From Acidimicrobiia bacterium (GTDB taxonomy: Bacteria > Actinomycetota > Acidimicrobiia > Spongiisociales > ZC4RG35): a stretch of DNA of 22,385 bases. The DNA lies in assembly GCA_029865445.1 (NCBI GenBank), contig JAOUGY010000013.1, forward strand, positions 1 through 22,385, read 5' to 3'. Below are positions 6,730 through 13,723 of this stretch, one piece after another; within the stretch, counting starts at the first letter, position 1; each line of letters starts with the position of its first letter. The notes under the pieces are model-generated. The model made no database searches and was not told where the DNA came from. It saw only the letters and a program-made list of their open reading frames with translations. A program made the position numbers and the translations under genes.

Positions 6730-7908
6730 GTGCGACTCTCGATCGGGACGGCCAGAAGGATCGCGCTTGCTGCGCAGGGCTTCGGGTCTGGTCGACCCGG
6801 GGGGCGGATCGACGTCCGCCACTTTCGCCGGGTCGTCGATTCGGTGAAGGTCGTTCAGCTCGACTCGGTGAACGTCGTGGCCCGGGCTCACTACCTGCCG
6901 TTCTTCTCACGTCTCGGCGCCTATCCGGTCGAGAAGCTCGACCAATGGCTCTGGCGATCGGGAGAGATGTTCGAGTATTGGGCGCACGAGGCTTCGTTGG
7001 TTCCCGTCGGGCAGCGGCCGCTTCTCACTCATCGCATGAACGGAGGTTGGCATTGGGAGTCGATCGAGAGGATCGGTCGCGACAACCCCGGTTACGTCGA
7101 TCGAGTCCTGCAGGCGGTCCGGGAAGAAGGGCCGCTGCGAGCGGCCGACGTCGAGGGACATCGTCGTGCCGACAGTTGGTGGGGGTGGGGTGACGCCAAA
7201 ATCGCCTTGGAGCATCTGTTTCTCACAGGGCTCATCACCGCGAGCGATCGCATCGGGTTCCAGCGGATCTACGACCTCCCGGAGCGGGTTCACCCGGAGG
7301 CGGTGGCGCTGGGGACGAGGGAGCCCGACGACGCCAAGACCGAGCTCCTCGCTCTCGCCGCCCAGGCGGTCGGAGTGGGGACGATTCACGACCTGGCCGA
7401 CTATTACCGGATGAAGATCGGCGATGCGCGGCGTCTCCTGCCGGGGCTGGTTCGGCGGGGCGATGTCATCGAGGCGAACGTGGACGGCTGGACCCAGCCG
7501 GCCTATCTCCACGCCTCGGCCGTGCGACCTCGGTCGATCCGTACTTCTGCTTTGCTCGCGCCCTTCGATCCCGTCGTCTGGAACCGGGAGCGAGCGGAGC
7601 GGTTGTTCGGCTTCCGTTATCGGATCGAGATCTACGTCCCCGCGGCCAAGCGCACCTACGGCTACTACGTTCTGCCGTTCCTGCTCGACGACCGGCTGGT
7701 GGCGCGGGTCGATCTGAAGGCTGATCGAGGCGCCGGGAAGCTCATCGTGCGGGCCGCCCACGGGGAGGACGGCGTCGACACGGCGCGGGTTGCCGGGGCG
7801 CTCGGTGCGGAGTGTGCCGAGATGGCGACGTGGCTCGGTCTTGACGACGTCGAGGTCGAAGAGCGGGGCGATCTCGCAACCCGCCTTCGCCGGGCGTTCG
7901 ACTTGTGA
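6730..7908 (+). CDS. Winged-helix DNA glycosylase-like protein, YcaQ/AlkX family
   Basis: 392 residues, typical of the HTH_42 family (PF06224). Characterised members remove bulky or crosslinked alkylated bases: E. coli YcaQ (AlkX) unhooks interstrand crosslinks and Streptomyces AlkZ protects against azinomycin B. The motif VVQLDSVNVVARAH (41-54) carries Q43-L44-D45, the Q-phi-D form associated with YcaQ/AlkX; AlkZ has Q-phi-Q. FEYWAHEASLVP (81-92) is the second hallmark block. The protein therefore looks like an active general repair glycosylase and not a self-resistance factor. The start is GTG 6730, beneath a TACCCT box, with no Shine-Dalgarno sequence. No biosynthetic cluster is present nearby. 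Confidence 0.88.
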   Translation: MRLSIGTARRIALAAQGFGSGRPGGRIDVRHFRRVVDSVKVVQLDSVNVVARAHYLPFFSRLGAYPVEKLDQWLWRSGEMFEYWAHEASLVPVGQRPLLTHRMNGGWHWESIERIGRDNPGYVDRVLQAVREEGPLRAADVEGHRRADSWWGWGDAKIALEHLFLTGLITASDRIGFQRIYDLPERVHPEAVALGTREPDDAKTELLALAAQAVGVGTIHDLADYYRMKIGDARRLLPGLVRRGDVIEANVDGWTQPAYLHASAVRPRSIRTSALLAPFDPVVWNRERAERLFGFRYRIEIYVPAAKRTYGYYVLPFLLDDRLVARVDLKADRGAGKLIVRAAHGEDGVDTARVAGALGAECAEMATWLGLDDVEVEERGDLATRLRRAFDL

Positions 7909-7942
7909 ACCCGGTCGCCGACATCTGTCGAATGTGACGGTG

Positions 7943-7948
7943 TACGTT
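7943..7948 (+). promoter_or_regulatory. Possible -10 (TACGTT) for the YciI-type gene
   Basis: TACGTT lies about 45 nt before GTG 7993, which has its own Shine-Dalgarno sequence (GGAG at 7981-7984, 8-nt gap). This would be a led transcript, unlike its neighbours. Confidence 0.35.
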
Positions 7949-7992
7949 CGTCGAGTGGACGCAACGGTTCCCAGAGGAGAGGAGATCTCACC

Positions 7993-8325
7993 GTGCAGTA
8001 CATGCTCTTGATCTACAACGAGCCCGGTGTCGACCAGTCCGAGATGCAGGAATGGTTCACGTACACCCAGGAACTCCAGGGCGCCGGCGTGCTGGTGGGG
8101 GGCGAGCCGCTGGATGCGGTGGAGAATGCCGTGACCGTCCGGGTGCGCAACGGCGAGACCGTCTCGACCAAAGGTCCGTTCGCCGAAACCACCGAGGTTC
8201 TCGGTGGCTACTACATCGTCGACGTCGACACCATCGACGAAGCCGCCGAATGGGCTGCCAAGATCCCAAGCGCGCCGTATGGGTCCGTCGAAGTGCGCCT
8301 GGTGCCACCGCTCCCCGAGATGTGA
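7993..8325 (+). CDS. YciI/DGPF-domain protein
   Basis: 110 residues, the standard length of YCII-related DGPF proteins (COG3795). It opens MQYMLLIYNEPG, and the hallmark motif is KGPFAETTEVLGGYYIVDVD (56-75), with K in place of the common D of DGPF. The fold is a ferredoxin-like dimer. The biochemical role is unsettled, and many members sit beside ECF sigma factors, which are absent here. The start is GTG 7993, with a strong purine-rich GAGGAGAGGAG stretch just upstream. The stop is one nucleotide from the purD stop on the opposite strand. Confidence 0.9.
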   Translation: MQYMLLIYNEPGVDQSEMQEWFTYTQELQGAGVLVGGEPLDAVENAVTVRVRNGETVSTKGPFAETTEVLGGYYIVDVDTIDEAAEWAAKIPSAPYGSVEVRLVPPLPEM

Positions 8326-8326
8326 G

Positions 8327-9577
8327 TCAACCGGCGATGTCGGTTCTGAACTGTCGCCCGGGGAACGTGATCTGCTCGACGGCGCCGTAACCGGCGCTCC
8401 GAGCGGCTTCTCTGTCGGGTCCGAGCCCGACGACGCTCAGCACCCGGCCGCCTGAGGTGATCAGCCGCCCGGCGTCGTCGTGGGCGGTGCCGGCGTGGAA
8501 CACCAACACGTCATCGGGGAGGTCTCGGGGGATGGTGATGCGATCGCCGGTGCGAGGCGACTCCGGATAACCGGCCGCGGCCAGGACGACGTTGACGGCT
8601 GCGGTGGCGGACCAGTTCAGTTCGACCTGGGCGAGCCTTCCAGACAGCGAGGATTCGATCACGTCCACGAGGTCGGTCTCGAGGCGGGGGAGGACGACCT
8701 GGGTCTCGGGGTCGCCCAATCGGGCGTTGAACTCGATCACCTTTGGGCCGCCGGCCGTGAGGATGAGACCGGCGTAGATGAACCCGGTGTAGGGATTCGA
8801 ATCGGCTGCCATGGTGGCGATCACCGGGCGGATGATCCGATCCATCACATCCTGGACCAGTCCGTCCGGCAGGTCGACCGGCGAGAAGCTCCCCATGCCG
8901 CCGGTGTTGGGACCGCTGTCCCCGTCACCGGCTCGCTTGTAATCCCGTGCCGGTTCGAGGGCGACAGCTGTTTGACCATCGGTGATCGCGAACACGCTGA
9001 GTTCGGGTCCCTCCAGGTGCTCCTCGATGATCACCGTCGACCCGGCGGCGCCGAACGCACCTCCGAAGCAGTGGTCGACCCAGCCCAACGCCGCGTCGCG
9101 GTCGGGTGTCACCAGCACCCCTTTGCCGGCTGCGAGGCCGTCGGCCTTCACGACGAATGGTCCGTCGGCTGTCTGGAGATGGCACCGGGCTGCGTCAGGA
9201 TCGTGGAATGTCCACGCACCCGCCGTCGGCACGCCTGCCCGGACCATCACGTCTTTGGCGAACGATTTGGACGATTCGAGGCGGGCTGCCGAGCGGGTCG
9301 GGCCGAACACGGGAATCCCCAGCCGGGCAACCGCGTCGATGAGTCCGGCCGCCAGGGGAGCTTCTGGACCGACCACGACCAGGTCGATTGCGTGGATGCG
9401 GGCGATGGCGGCAACCGCTCCCACATCTGTCGGGTCCACCCCTTCGATCCGGGGACCGAGGTCACCGAGACCGGGATTGCCAGGGAGAGAGACGAGCTCG
9501 GTCACGCGGGGTGATCGCGAAAGAGCCCATCCGAGGGCGTGCTCCCGGCCGCCGCCACCGATGAGCAGGATCTTCAC
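8327..9577 (-). CDS. purD: Phosphoribosylamine--glycine ligase (GAR synthetase)
   Basis: 416 residues, close to the usual 420-430. PurD joins phosphoribosylamine, glycine and ATP to make GAR, the second step of IMP synthesis. The N-terminus VKILLIGGGGREHALGWAL is the family's nucleotide-binding start. The ATP-grasp part includes KADGLAAGKGV and the metal-binding EFNARLGDPETQVVLPRL block. The start is GTG 9577: the frame is open for 14 more codons, but those lack homology, and GTG overlaps the purA stop as GTGA, a sign of coupled translation. It is the last gene of a minus-strand run and converges on the YciI gene. Confidence 0.97.
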   Translation of the reverse strand: MKILLIGGGGREHALGWALSRSPRVTELVSLPGNPGLGDLGPRIEGVDPTDVGAVAAIARIHAIDLVVVGPEAPLAAGLIDAVARLGIPVFGPTRSAARLESSKSFAKDVMVRAGVPTAGAWTFHDPDAARCHLQTADGPFVVKADGLAAGKGVLVTPDRDAALGWVDHCFGGAFGAAGSTVIIEEHLEGPELSVFAITDGQTAVALEPARDYKRAGDGDSGPNTGGMGSFSPVDLPDGLVQDVMDRIIRPVIATMAADSNPYTGFIYAGLILTAGGPKVIEFNARLGDPETQVVLPRLETDLVDVIESSLSGRLAQVELNWSATAAVNVVLAAAGYPESPRTGDRITIPRDLPDDVLVFHAGTAHDDAGRLITSGGRVLSVVGLGPDREAARSAGYGAVEQITFPGRQFRTDIAG

Positions 9578-10845
9578 CGGGTGACCAGCTGGTGGCGTTC
9601 CGGCCCCACCGACACCCACCTGATGGGCACACCGGTCGCTTCTTCTACGTATTCCACGTACCGGCGGGCGTTTTCGGGCAGCTCGTCGTAGTCACGGCAT
9701 CCGGTGATGTCCGTCCTCCACCCGGGGAGTTCTTCCAGGACTGGTTCACAGTCGTACAGGACGCGCTGCTGTCGCGGGAACTCGTCGTAATGCGTGCCCG
9801 ACGAGGTGTAGGCGTTGGCGACCTTGATCGTGTCGAACGCCGACAGGATGTCGAGCTTGGTGAGGAAGATCTCGGTGAGGCTGTTGACCCTGGCGGCGTA
9901 CCGTAGCGCTACGAGGTCGAGCCACCCGCACCTTCTGCGACGACCGGTGACGACCCCGTACTCTCCGCCGAGTTCGATGAGTGCGTCGCCCGTCTCGTCG
10001 TGGAGTTCGGTCGGGAACGGACCGGTTCCCACCCTCGAGATGTAGGCCTTGGCCACTCCGACCACTCGATCGATGTCTTTGGGTCCGATGCCCGATCCCA
10101 CGAGCGCCCCTCCGGCGGTGGGGTTCGAGGAGGTGACGAACGGATAGGTTCCGTGGTCGATGTCGAGGAGCGTGCCCTGGGCGCCCTCGAAGAGCACCTC
10201 TTTACCGGCTCTGATCCCCTCCCACAACAGCAAGGACGTATCGGTGACGAATGGGATCAGTCTCTCGGCGTACTCGAGATACTCCTCGGTGATGGTGTCG
10301 GCACCCATCGGAAGCTGGTTGTAGACCCGGGTGAGGACGCGGTTGACGTCTTCGAGCGCGGTCTCCACCTTGTCGCGGAAGATCTTGGGGTCGAACAGAT
10401 CCTGGACCCGGATGCCCCGACGTGCGTACTTGTCGGTGTAGGCCGGGCCGATGCCCTTCTTGGTCGTGCCGATCTGGTTCCGTCCCAGGTAACGCTCCAT
10501 CACCGCGTCGAGCTTCCGGTGATACGGCATGATCAGATGGGCGTTCGACGAGATCCGGAGGCGCGATGGGTCGACGCCGCGTTCGCTGAGTCTGTCGATC
10601 TCGTTCAAGAGCACTTTGGGGTCGACAACGCAACCGGAGGCGATGACGGGGGTGCACTCGGGGTACATCACACCCGAGGGGGTCAAGGAGAGGGCAAAAC
10701 GCTGGTCGCCGATGATGATGGTGTGGCCGGCGTTGTTGCCGCCTTGGAAGCGGACGACGAAATCGGCCGACTCGGCGAAGAAGTCGGTGACCCGACCTTT
10801 GCCCTCGTCGCCCCACTGCGCTCCGAGCACGATGGTTGCTGGCAT
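9574..10845 (-). CDS. purA: Adenylosuccinate synthetase
   Basis: 423 residues. PurA condenses IMP with aspartate using GTP to give adenylosuccinate, the first committed AMP step. MPATIVLGAQWGDEGKGRVT shows the GDEGKG P-loop (12-17) with the catalytic Asp13, and QGGNNAGHT (34-42) supplies His41. The GTP-binding RRRRCGWLDLVALRYA block is intact. The ATG at 10845 has a TACCAT box 6 nt upstream and no Shine-Dalgarno sequence, so purA likely has its own leaderless promoter despite the corA gene 49 nt upstream. It is coupled to purD by a GTGA overlap. Confidence 0.98.
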   Translation of the reverse strand: MPATIVLGAQWGDEGKGRVTDFFAESADFVVRFQGGNNAGHTIIIGDQRFALSLTPSGVMYPECTPVIASGCVVDPKVLLNEIDRLSERGVDPSRLRISSNAHLIMPYHRKLDAVMERYLGRNQIGTTKKGIGPAYTDKYARRGIRVQDLFDPKIFRDKVETALEDVNRVLTRVYNQLPMGADTITEEYLEYAERLIPFVTDTSLLLWEGIRAGKEVLFEGAQGTLLDIDHGTYPFVTSSNPTAGGALVGSGIGPKDIDRVVGVAKAYISRVGTGPFPTELHDETGDALIELGGEYGVVTGRRRRCGWLDLVALRYAARVNSLTEIFLTKLDILSAFDTIKVANAYTSSGTHYDEFPRQQRVLYDCEPVLEELPGWRTDITGCRDYDELPENARRYVEYVEEATGVPIRWVSVGPERHQLVTR

Positions 10846-10851
10846 GTGGCC

Positions 10852-10857
10852 ATGGTA
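10852..10857 (-). promoter_or_regulatory. -10 box (TACCAT) for leaderless purA
   Basis: TACCAT on the minus strand, then 6 nt, then ATG 10845. The short inverted repeat GCCTG-TTTG-CAGGC at 10862-10875 lies directly upstream and may end the corA transcript or act as an operator. Confidence 0.55.
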
Positions 10858-10894
10858 GAACGCCTGTTTGCAGGCCCCGCAGCGAGCGTCGGGG

Positions 10895-11866
10895 TCAGAG
10901 CCAGCCGGAGCGTTTGAAGCGGGTGTAGAGGAAGGCCGAGATCGCCACCATCACTCCGATGGCGACCGGGTATCCGAACCTCCAGTCGAGTTCGGGCATG
11001 GACGCGAAGTTCATCCCCCACACCCCGGCGAGAAGTGTCGGCACGGCGGCCACCGCCACCCACGCCGAGATCTTGCGCATGTCCTCGTTCTGGCGCACGC
11101 TGACCTGGGTGAGGTTCGCGTCGAGGATCGAGGTCAGCAGTTCGCGGAACGTCCGGACCTGATCGGCGACACGTTGGAGCTCGTCGTGGGTGTCCCGGAA
11201 ATACTCGCGGAGATCGCGGTCGATCGCCTCGAACCGGCCGCGGGCGAGGCGATCGAGCGGGTCGAGAAGGGGGGTGGTGGCGGAGGCGAATTCCAGTACC
11301 TCGCGCTTGAGCTTGTAGATGCGCTCCGTGGGCGCTTCGTCGTTGTCCGAGAAGACCTGCTTCTCGACCTCCTGGATGTCGCGTTCCAGCCCGCTCAGCA
11401 CGGAGGTGTAGTCGTCGACGACCCGTTCCACGACGGCCAGCAGAACTGCCCCGGGGCCGTACTTCAGCTCCTCTGGCTGGGTGTCGAGCGCCTGCCTGAC
11501 GCGGACCAGCTGCCCGGCCTCACCGTGCCGGACCACCACCACGAAGTCGTCGTCGACGAACAGCAGGATCTCACCCAACTCGATCTCCTCGGTGGCGTCG
11601 AGGTAGCGGGCAGGTTTCAACACCACGAAGAGGGTGTCGTCGTACAGTTCGAGCTTGGGGCGCTGGTGGGCCTGGATGGCGTCTTCGACGGCGAGTTCGT
11701 GGAGGTCGAACTCCGTTCGAACGGCCTCGAACTCGGCTTCATCGGGTTCGAAGAGACCCAGCCAGCAGAACGTCCCGTCGGCCCGCGACTTCTCCCGGGC
11801 TCCGTCGAGGTCGAAGCCTCCGGCTCGTCGCGTCCCGTTGTCGTAGAGCGCTGCGTCGACGATCAC
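10895..11866 (-). CDS. corA: CorA-type magnesium/divalent cation transporter
   Basis: 323 residues, standard for CorA. It has a soluble N-terminal domain (about 1-255) with long helices, including SVLSGLERDIQEVEKQVF (155-172), and two C-terminal membrane helices. The GMN selectivity motif is at 284-286 in the context GVWGMNFASMPEL. The C-terminus is positively charged (TRFKRSGWL), as expected for the cytoplasmic basic end. CorA forms pentameric Mg2+ channels in the plasma membrane. The start is GTG 11866, with CACAAT 7 nt upstream. It sits between an EamA transporter and purA on the same strand. Co2+ or Ni2+ transport cannot be excluded. Confidence 0.95.
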   Translation of the reverse strand: MIVDAALYDNGTRRAGGFDLDGAREKSRADGTFCWLGLFEPDEAEFEAVRTEFDLHELAVEDAIQAHQRPKLELYDDTLFVVLKPARYLDATEEIELGEILLFVDDDFVVVVRHGEAGQLVRVRQALDTQPEELKYGPGAVLLAVVERVVDDYTSVLSGLERDIQEVEKQVFSDNDEAPTERIYKLKREVLEFASATTPLLDPLDRLARGRFEAIDRDLREYFRDTHDELQRVADQVRTFRELLTSILDANLTQVSVRQNEDMRKISAWVAVAAVPTLLAGVWGMNFASMPELDWRFGYPVAIGVMVAISAFLYTRFKRSGWL

Positions 11867-11873
11867 CGTCGGG

Positions 11874-11879
11874 ATTGTG
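11874..11879 (-). promoter_or_regulatory. -10-like box (CACAAT) upstream of corA
   Basis: On the minus strand CACAAT is followed by 7 nt and GTG 11866, within the short gap after the EamA stop. Like the purB box it lacks the first T of TANNNT. Confidence 0.35.
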
Positions 11880-11891
11880 GCACGGCCGTCT

Positions 11892-12722
11892 TCATCCTGT
11901 TGCGATGAGAAACACTCCGGCGACGCAAGCGATCACTGCCAGGAGATGGCCGATCGTGACCGGCTCTCCCAGGAGCTTCCGGCCGGCGGCCACACCCAGA
12001 ATCACCGAGGTCTCCCGCACGGCGATCACGGGTCCCACTGGGGCCAGGAGCGTGGCCGACATGGCGAGGGGATACGACGCCGAGATGGCGAGAGCGCCGA
12101 CTCCGGCTCGAAGAGGATTGGATCTCACCGATCCGATCATCTCGGCGGGGGAGCGAAGGACGGCGACGACGGCGCTGATCATCAGAGCCTCCAACACGAG
12201 TTCGGTTGCGATGACGGCGATCGCAGACCCTTGGAGTCGGACCGCCGTGGCATCGATGGTCGTGTAGGAAGCGATGACGAGACCGGTGGCTACCGCCATT
12301 CCCAACCCCCGCTTGGAACGTGCGAGCGAAGCCAGGCTCACGAGGGCTGTCACGACGATCAATACCCCTGCTGTCGCTCGGAGTCCGATCTCGTCGTCGA
12401 GGAACATCACGCCCGTGGCGGTCACCACCAGTGGCGCCAACCCTCGGGCGATCGGATACACGAACGACAGATCCCCCCGCTGGTACGCCCCGGCGAGCGT
12501 GAGCATGTAGACGGTCTGGATGACGCTCGAGACGGCGATCAGGGGCCACAGGTCGCTTCTGGGCATGCCCACGAGAGCGGCCGCGACGGCACCGATGAAC
12601 CCCGATCCTGCCGTCAGCTGCCACACGGCGAGTACCTGATCCTGGGCGGTTTTGGCAAGCACGTTCCACCCGGCATGGATGACGGCGGCCAGCAGCGCCA
12701 GTGCTACGGCGGGAGCAGGCAT
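11892..12722 (-). CDS. EamA/DMT-superfamily transporter
   Basis: 276 residues, almost entirely hydrophobic, with about ten membrane helices arranged as two EamA repeats. GAYQRGDLSFVYPIARGLAPLV (about 78-99) is the typical EamA motif at the end of the first repeat. Family members export amino acids, nucleosides or other small metabolites; the substrate cannot be told here. The ATG at 12722 has no Shine-Dalgarno sequence. Instead its A is shared with the TGA of a five-codon mini-ORF (12722-12739), suggesting translation by termination-reinitiation. It lies downstream of the whiB/membrane-protein pair with a 54-nt gap. Confidence 0.88.
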   Translation of the reverse strand: MPAPAVALALLAAVIHAGWNVLAKTAQDQVLAVWQLTAGSGFIGAVAAALVGMPRSDLWPLIAVSSVIQTVYMLTLAGAYQRGDLSFVYPIARGLAPLVVTATGVMFLDDEIGLRATAGVLIVVTALVSLASLARSKRGLGMAVATGLVIASYTTIDATAVRLQGSAIAVIATELVLEALMISAVVAVLRSPAEMIGSVRSNPLRAGVGALAISASYPLAMSATLLAPVGPVIAVRETSVILGVAAGRKLLGEPVTIGHLLAVIACVAGVFLIATG

Positions 12723-12739
12723 CAGGGCCGGTCGTCCAT
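12722..12739 (-). CDS. Five-codon leaderless upstream ORF coupled to EamA gene (tentative)
   Basis: ATG at 12739 encodes MDDRP and stops at TGA 12724-12722, forming TGATG with the EamA start. A TAGCCT box (12748-12753) ends exactly 8 nt before this ATG, so the mini-ORF ATG, not the EamA ATG, is at the expected leaderless position. Translation of such mini-ORFs is known in mycobacteria. Here it is inferred from layout alone. Confidence 0.4.
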   Translation of the reverse strand: MDDRP

Positions 12740-12747
12740 GACGCGGG

Positions 12748-12753
12748 AGGCTA
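12748..12753 (-). promoter_or_regulatory. -10 box (TAGCCT) ahead of mini-ORF and EamA gene
   Basis: Fits TANNNT and lies 8 nt from the mini-ORF ATG and 25 nt from the EamA ATG. Confidence 0.45.
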
Positions 12754-12776
12754 GATGCTCGAAGTGAGGGGTCGGA

Positions 12777-13379
12777 TCAGTCCGGAGTGTTCTCGGCAAG
12801 CACTGAGATCAGCCTCGTTTCCCCCTCACCTCTCACGAACCACGCCACTCCCACGATCAAGGCGGAGATCGTGAGAAGCGACAGTGTTGCGAGGTATGAG
12901 ACGGCTACGGGAAGGGGGAGCGCGCTCCAGAGAGCCTCCCAGCCGGCGGCGAGGCCCGCCACGTAGGTGGTGATGCCCAGCGCCGTGTAGAAGAGGGTCA
13001 TGTAGCCGAACCAGGTCCAAGGCCGCCCGGCGACAACGATCTTCGGAGTCCCCAGTCGGAACAGGTACTCGTCCTCGAGTTTGTGGGCGATGAGGGAATC
13101 GGCCTGGGCGTGTCGCGCCAGGTACTGCTCGAGATGGGTCGAGTAGTGGCGCGAGAAGAGAAGGTAGGACGCGGCGAACGCGGTCTGGGTCGCTCCGAGG
13201 AGTGCCACGAACGGGATTCCAAGGTGGATGAGCGGATCGATGGCGGCCCCGGCGACGAACAGCGCCAGTACCACGGACGTCGTGAATCTGATGTCCGAGA
13301 AGAACTGGCGGTGATAGGCCGCGTTCATCCCGCGCATCCGCCCGAGTTGGCCCGCGGCGAGGGTGATTCGTGGCTCCAT
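12777..13379 (-). CDS. Hypothetical four-helix membrane protein coupled to whiB
   Basis: 200 residues, no family recognised. Hydrophobic segments lie near residues 32-50 (TTSVVLALFVAGAAIDPL), 55-74, 126-146 and 155-182 (probably one long or two helices). Between the second and third is a polar stretch rich in His, Glu and Arg (about 78-112). The ATG at 13379 overlaps the whiB stop as TGATG, so translation depends on ribosomes finishing whiB. An upstream in-frame start would add 12 residues antisense to nothing and inside whiB, and I reject it. The tight coupling suggests that the protein acts in the same response as the WhiB regulator, but this is inference. Confidence 0.7.
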   Translation of the reverse strand: MEPRITLAAGQLGRMRGMNAAYHRQFFSDIRFTTSVVLALFVAGAAIDPLIHLGIPFVALLGATQTAFAASYLLFSRHYSTHLEQYLARHAQADSLIAHKLEDEYLFRLGTPKIVVAGRPWTWFGYMTLFYTALGITTYVAGLAAGWEALWSALPLPVAVSYLATLSLLTISALIVGVAWFVRGEGETRLISVLAENTPD

Positions 13380-13666
13380 CAGGCGAGAGAGCGTCGCCGC
13401 CGTTCTGCCAGCCACCGGCGTCTGACCGGCCTGCGCTCATCCTCGGTGAGTCCTCCCCAGACGCCACCGACCTGATTGGTCTCGATGGCATAGGCGAGGC
13501 ACTCGTCTTGGACGTCGCACCCGCCACAGACCCTCTTGGCGTACTGGATCTGTTCTGCGGCGGGCCCTGTTTCGCCCGCCGGGAAGAAGATGTTGGGGTC
13601 GTGGCCCACGCACGCCGCCAGGTCTCGCCACTCGATGACGATGTCGATGTCGAACGCTTGACTCAC
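13379..13666 (-). CDS. WhiB-family iron-sulfur transcriptional regulator
   Basis: 95 residues. The four cluster-binding cysteines are Cys19, Cys47, Cys50 and Cys56 (C-x27-C-x2-C-x5-C), followed by the GVWGG turn (68-72) that contacts the housekeeping sigma factor, and a basic tail (RRPVRRRWLAERRRR) for DNA contact. WhiB proteins are restricted to actinobacteria and their phages and sense O2, NO or redox state through a 4Fe-4S cluster. The start is GTG 13666, with AGGAG 6 nt upstream (13673-13677). The same frame runs open far upstream but is antisense to the B12 regulator gene. Length and the IEWRDLAACVGHDPNIFFP opening resemble the WhiB1/WhiB2 groups, and I cannot assign the exact paralogue. 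Confidence 0.96.
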   Translation of the reverse strand: MSQAFDIDIVIEWRDLAACVGHDPNIFFPAGETGPAAEQIQYAKRVCGGCDVQDECLAYAIETNQVGGVWGGLTEDERRPVRRRWLAERRRRSLA

Positions 13667-13723
13667 CGGCTGCTCCTTGCTGTTTTTAGTATGAAATGCT
13701 TTTACTGATAATATGCGATAACC
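13667..13723. promoter_or_regulatory. AT-rich divergent promoter/operator region between whiB and the B12 regulator
   Basis: The only sharply AT-rich spot in the window: 13681-13722 has 11 G/C in 42 bases. On the + strand TAATAT (13709-13714) ends 9 nt before GTG 13724 and can serve as a -10. On the minus strand CATACT (13688-13693) can serve whiB, which has its own Shine-Dalgarno sequence. An imperfect inverted repeat, TTAGTA (13686-13691) and TACTGA (13703-13708), lies between. CarH-type regulators commonly bind their own promoter, so this is the natural operator candidate. Confidence 0.5.

Noticed and set aside
5609..6910. The purB reading frame stays open for about 430 codons upstream of GTG 5608.
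   Set aside because: The added sequence is Arg/Pro/Ser-rich, lacks family homology and is antisense to the lipoprotein and secreted-protein genes. Long antisense frames are expected in high-GC DNA.
8327..13666. The minus-strand run whiB to purD as one operon.
   Set aside because: Internal -10-like boxes precede the EamA mini-ORF, corA and purA at leaderless distance, so several transcription units are more likely, though read-through is possible.
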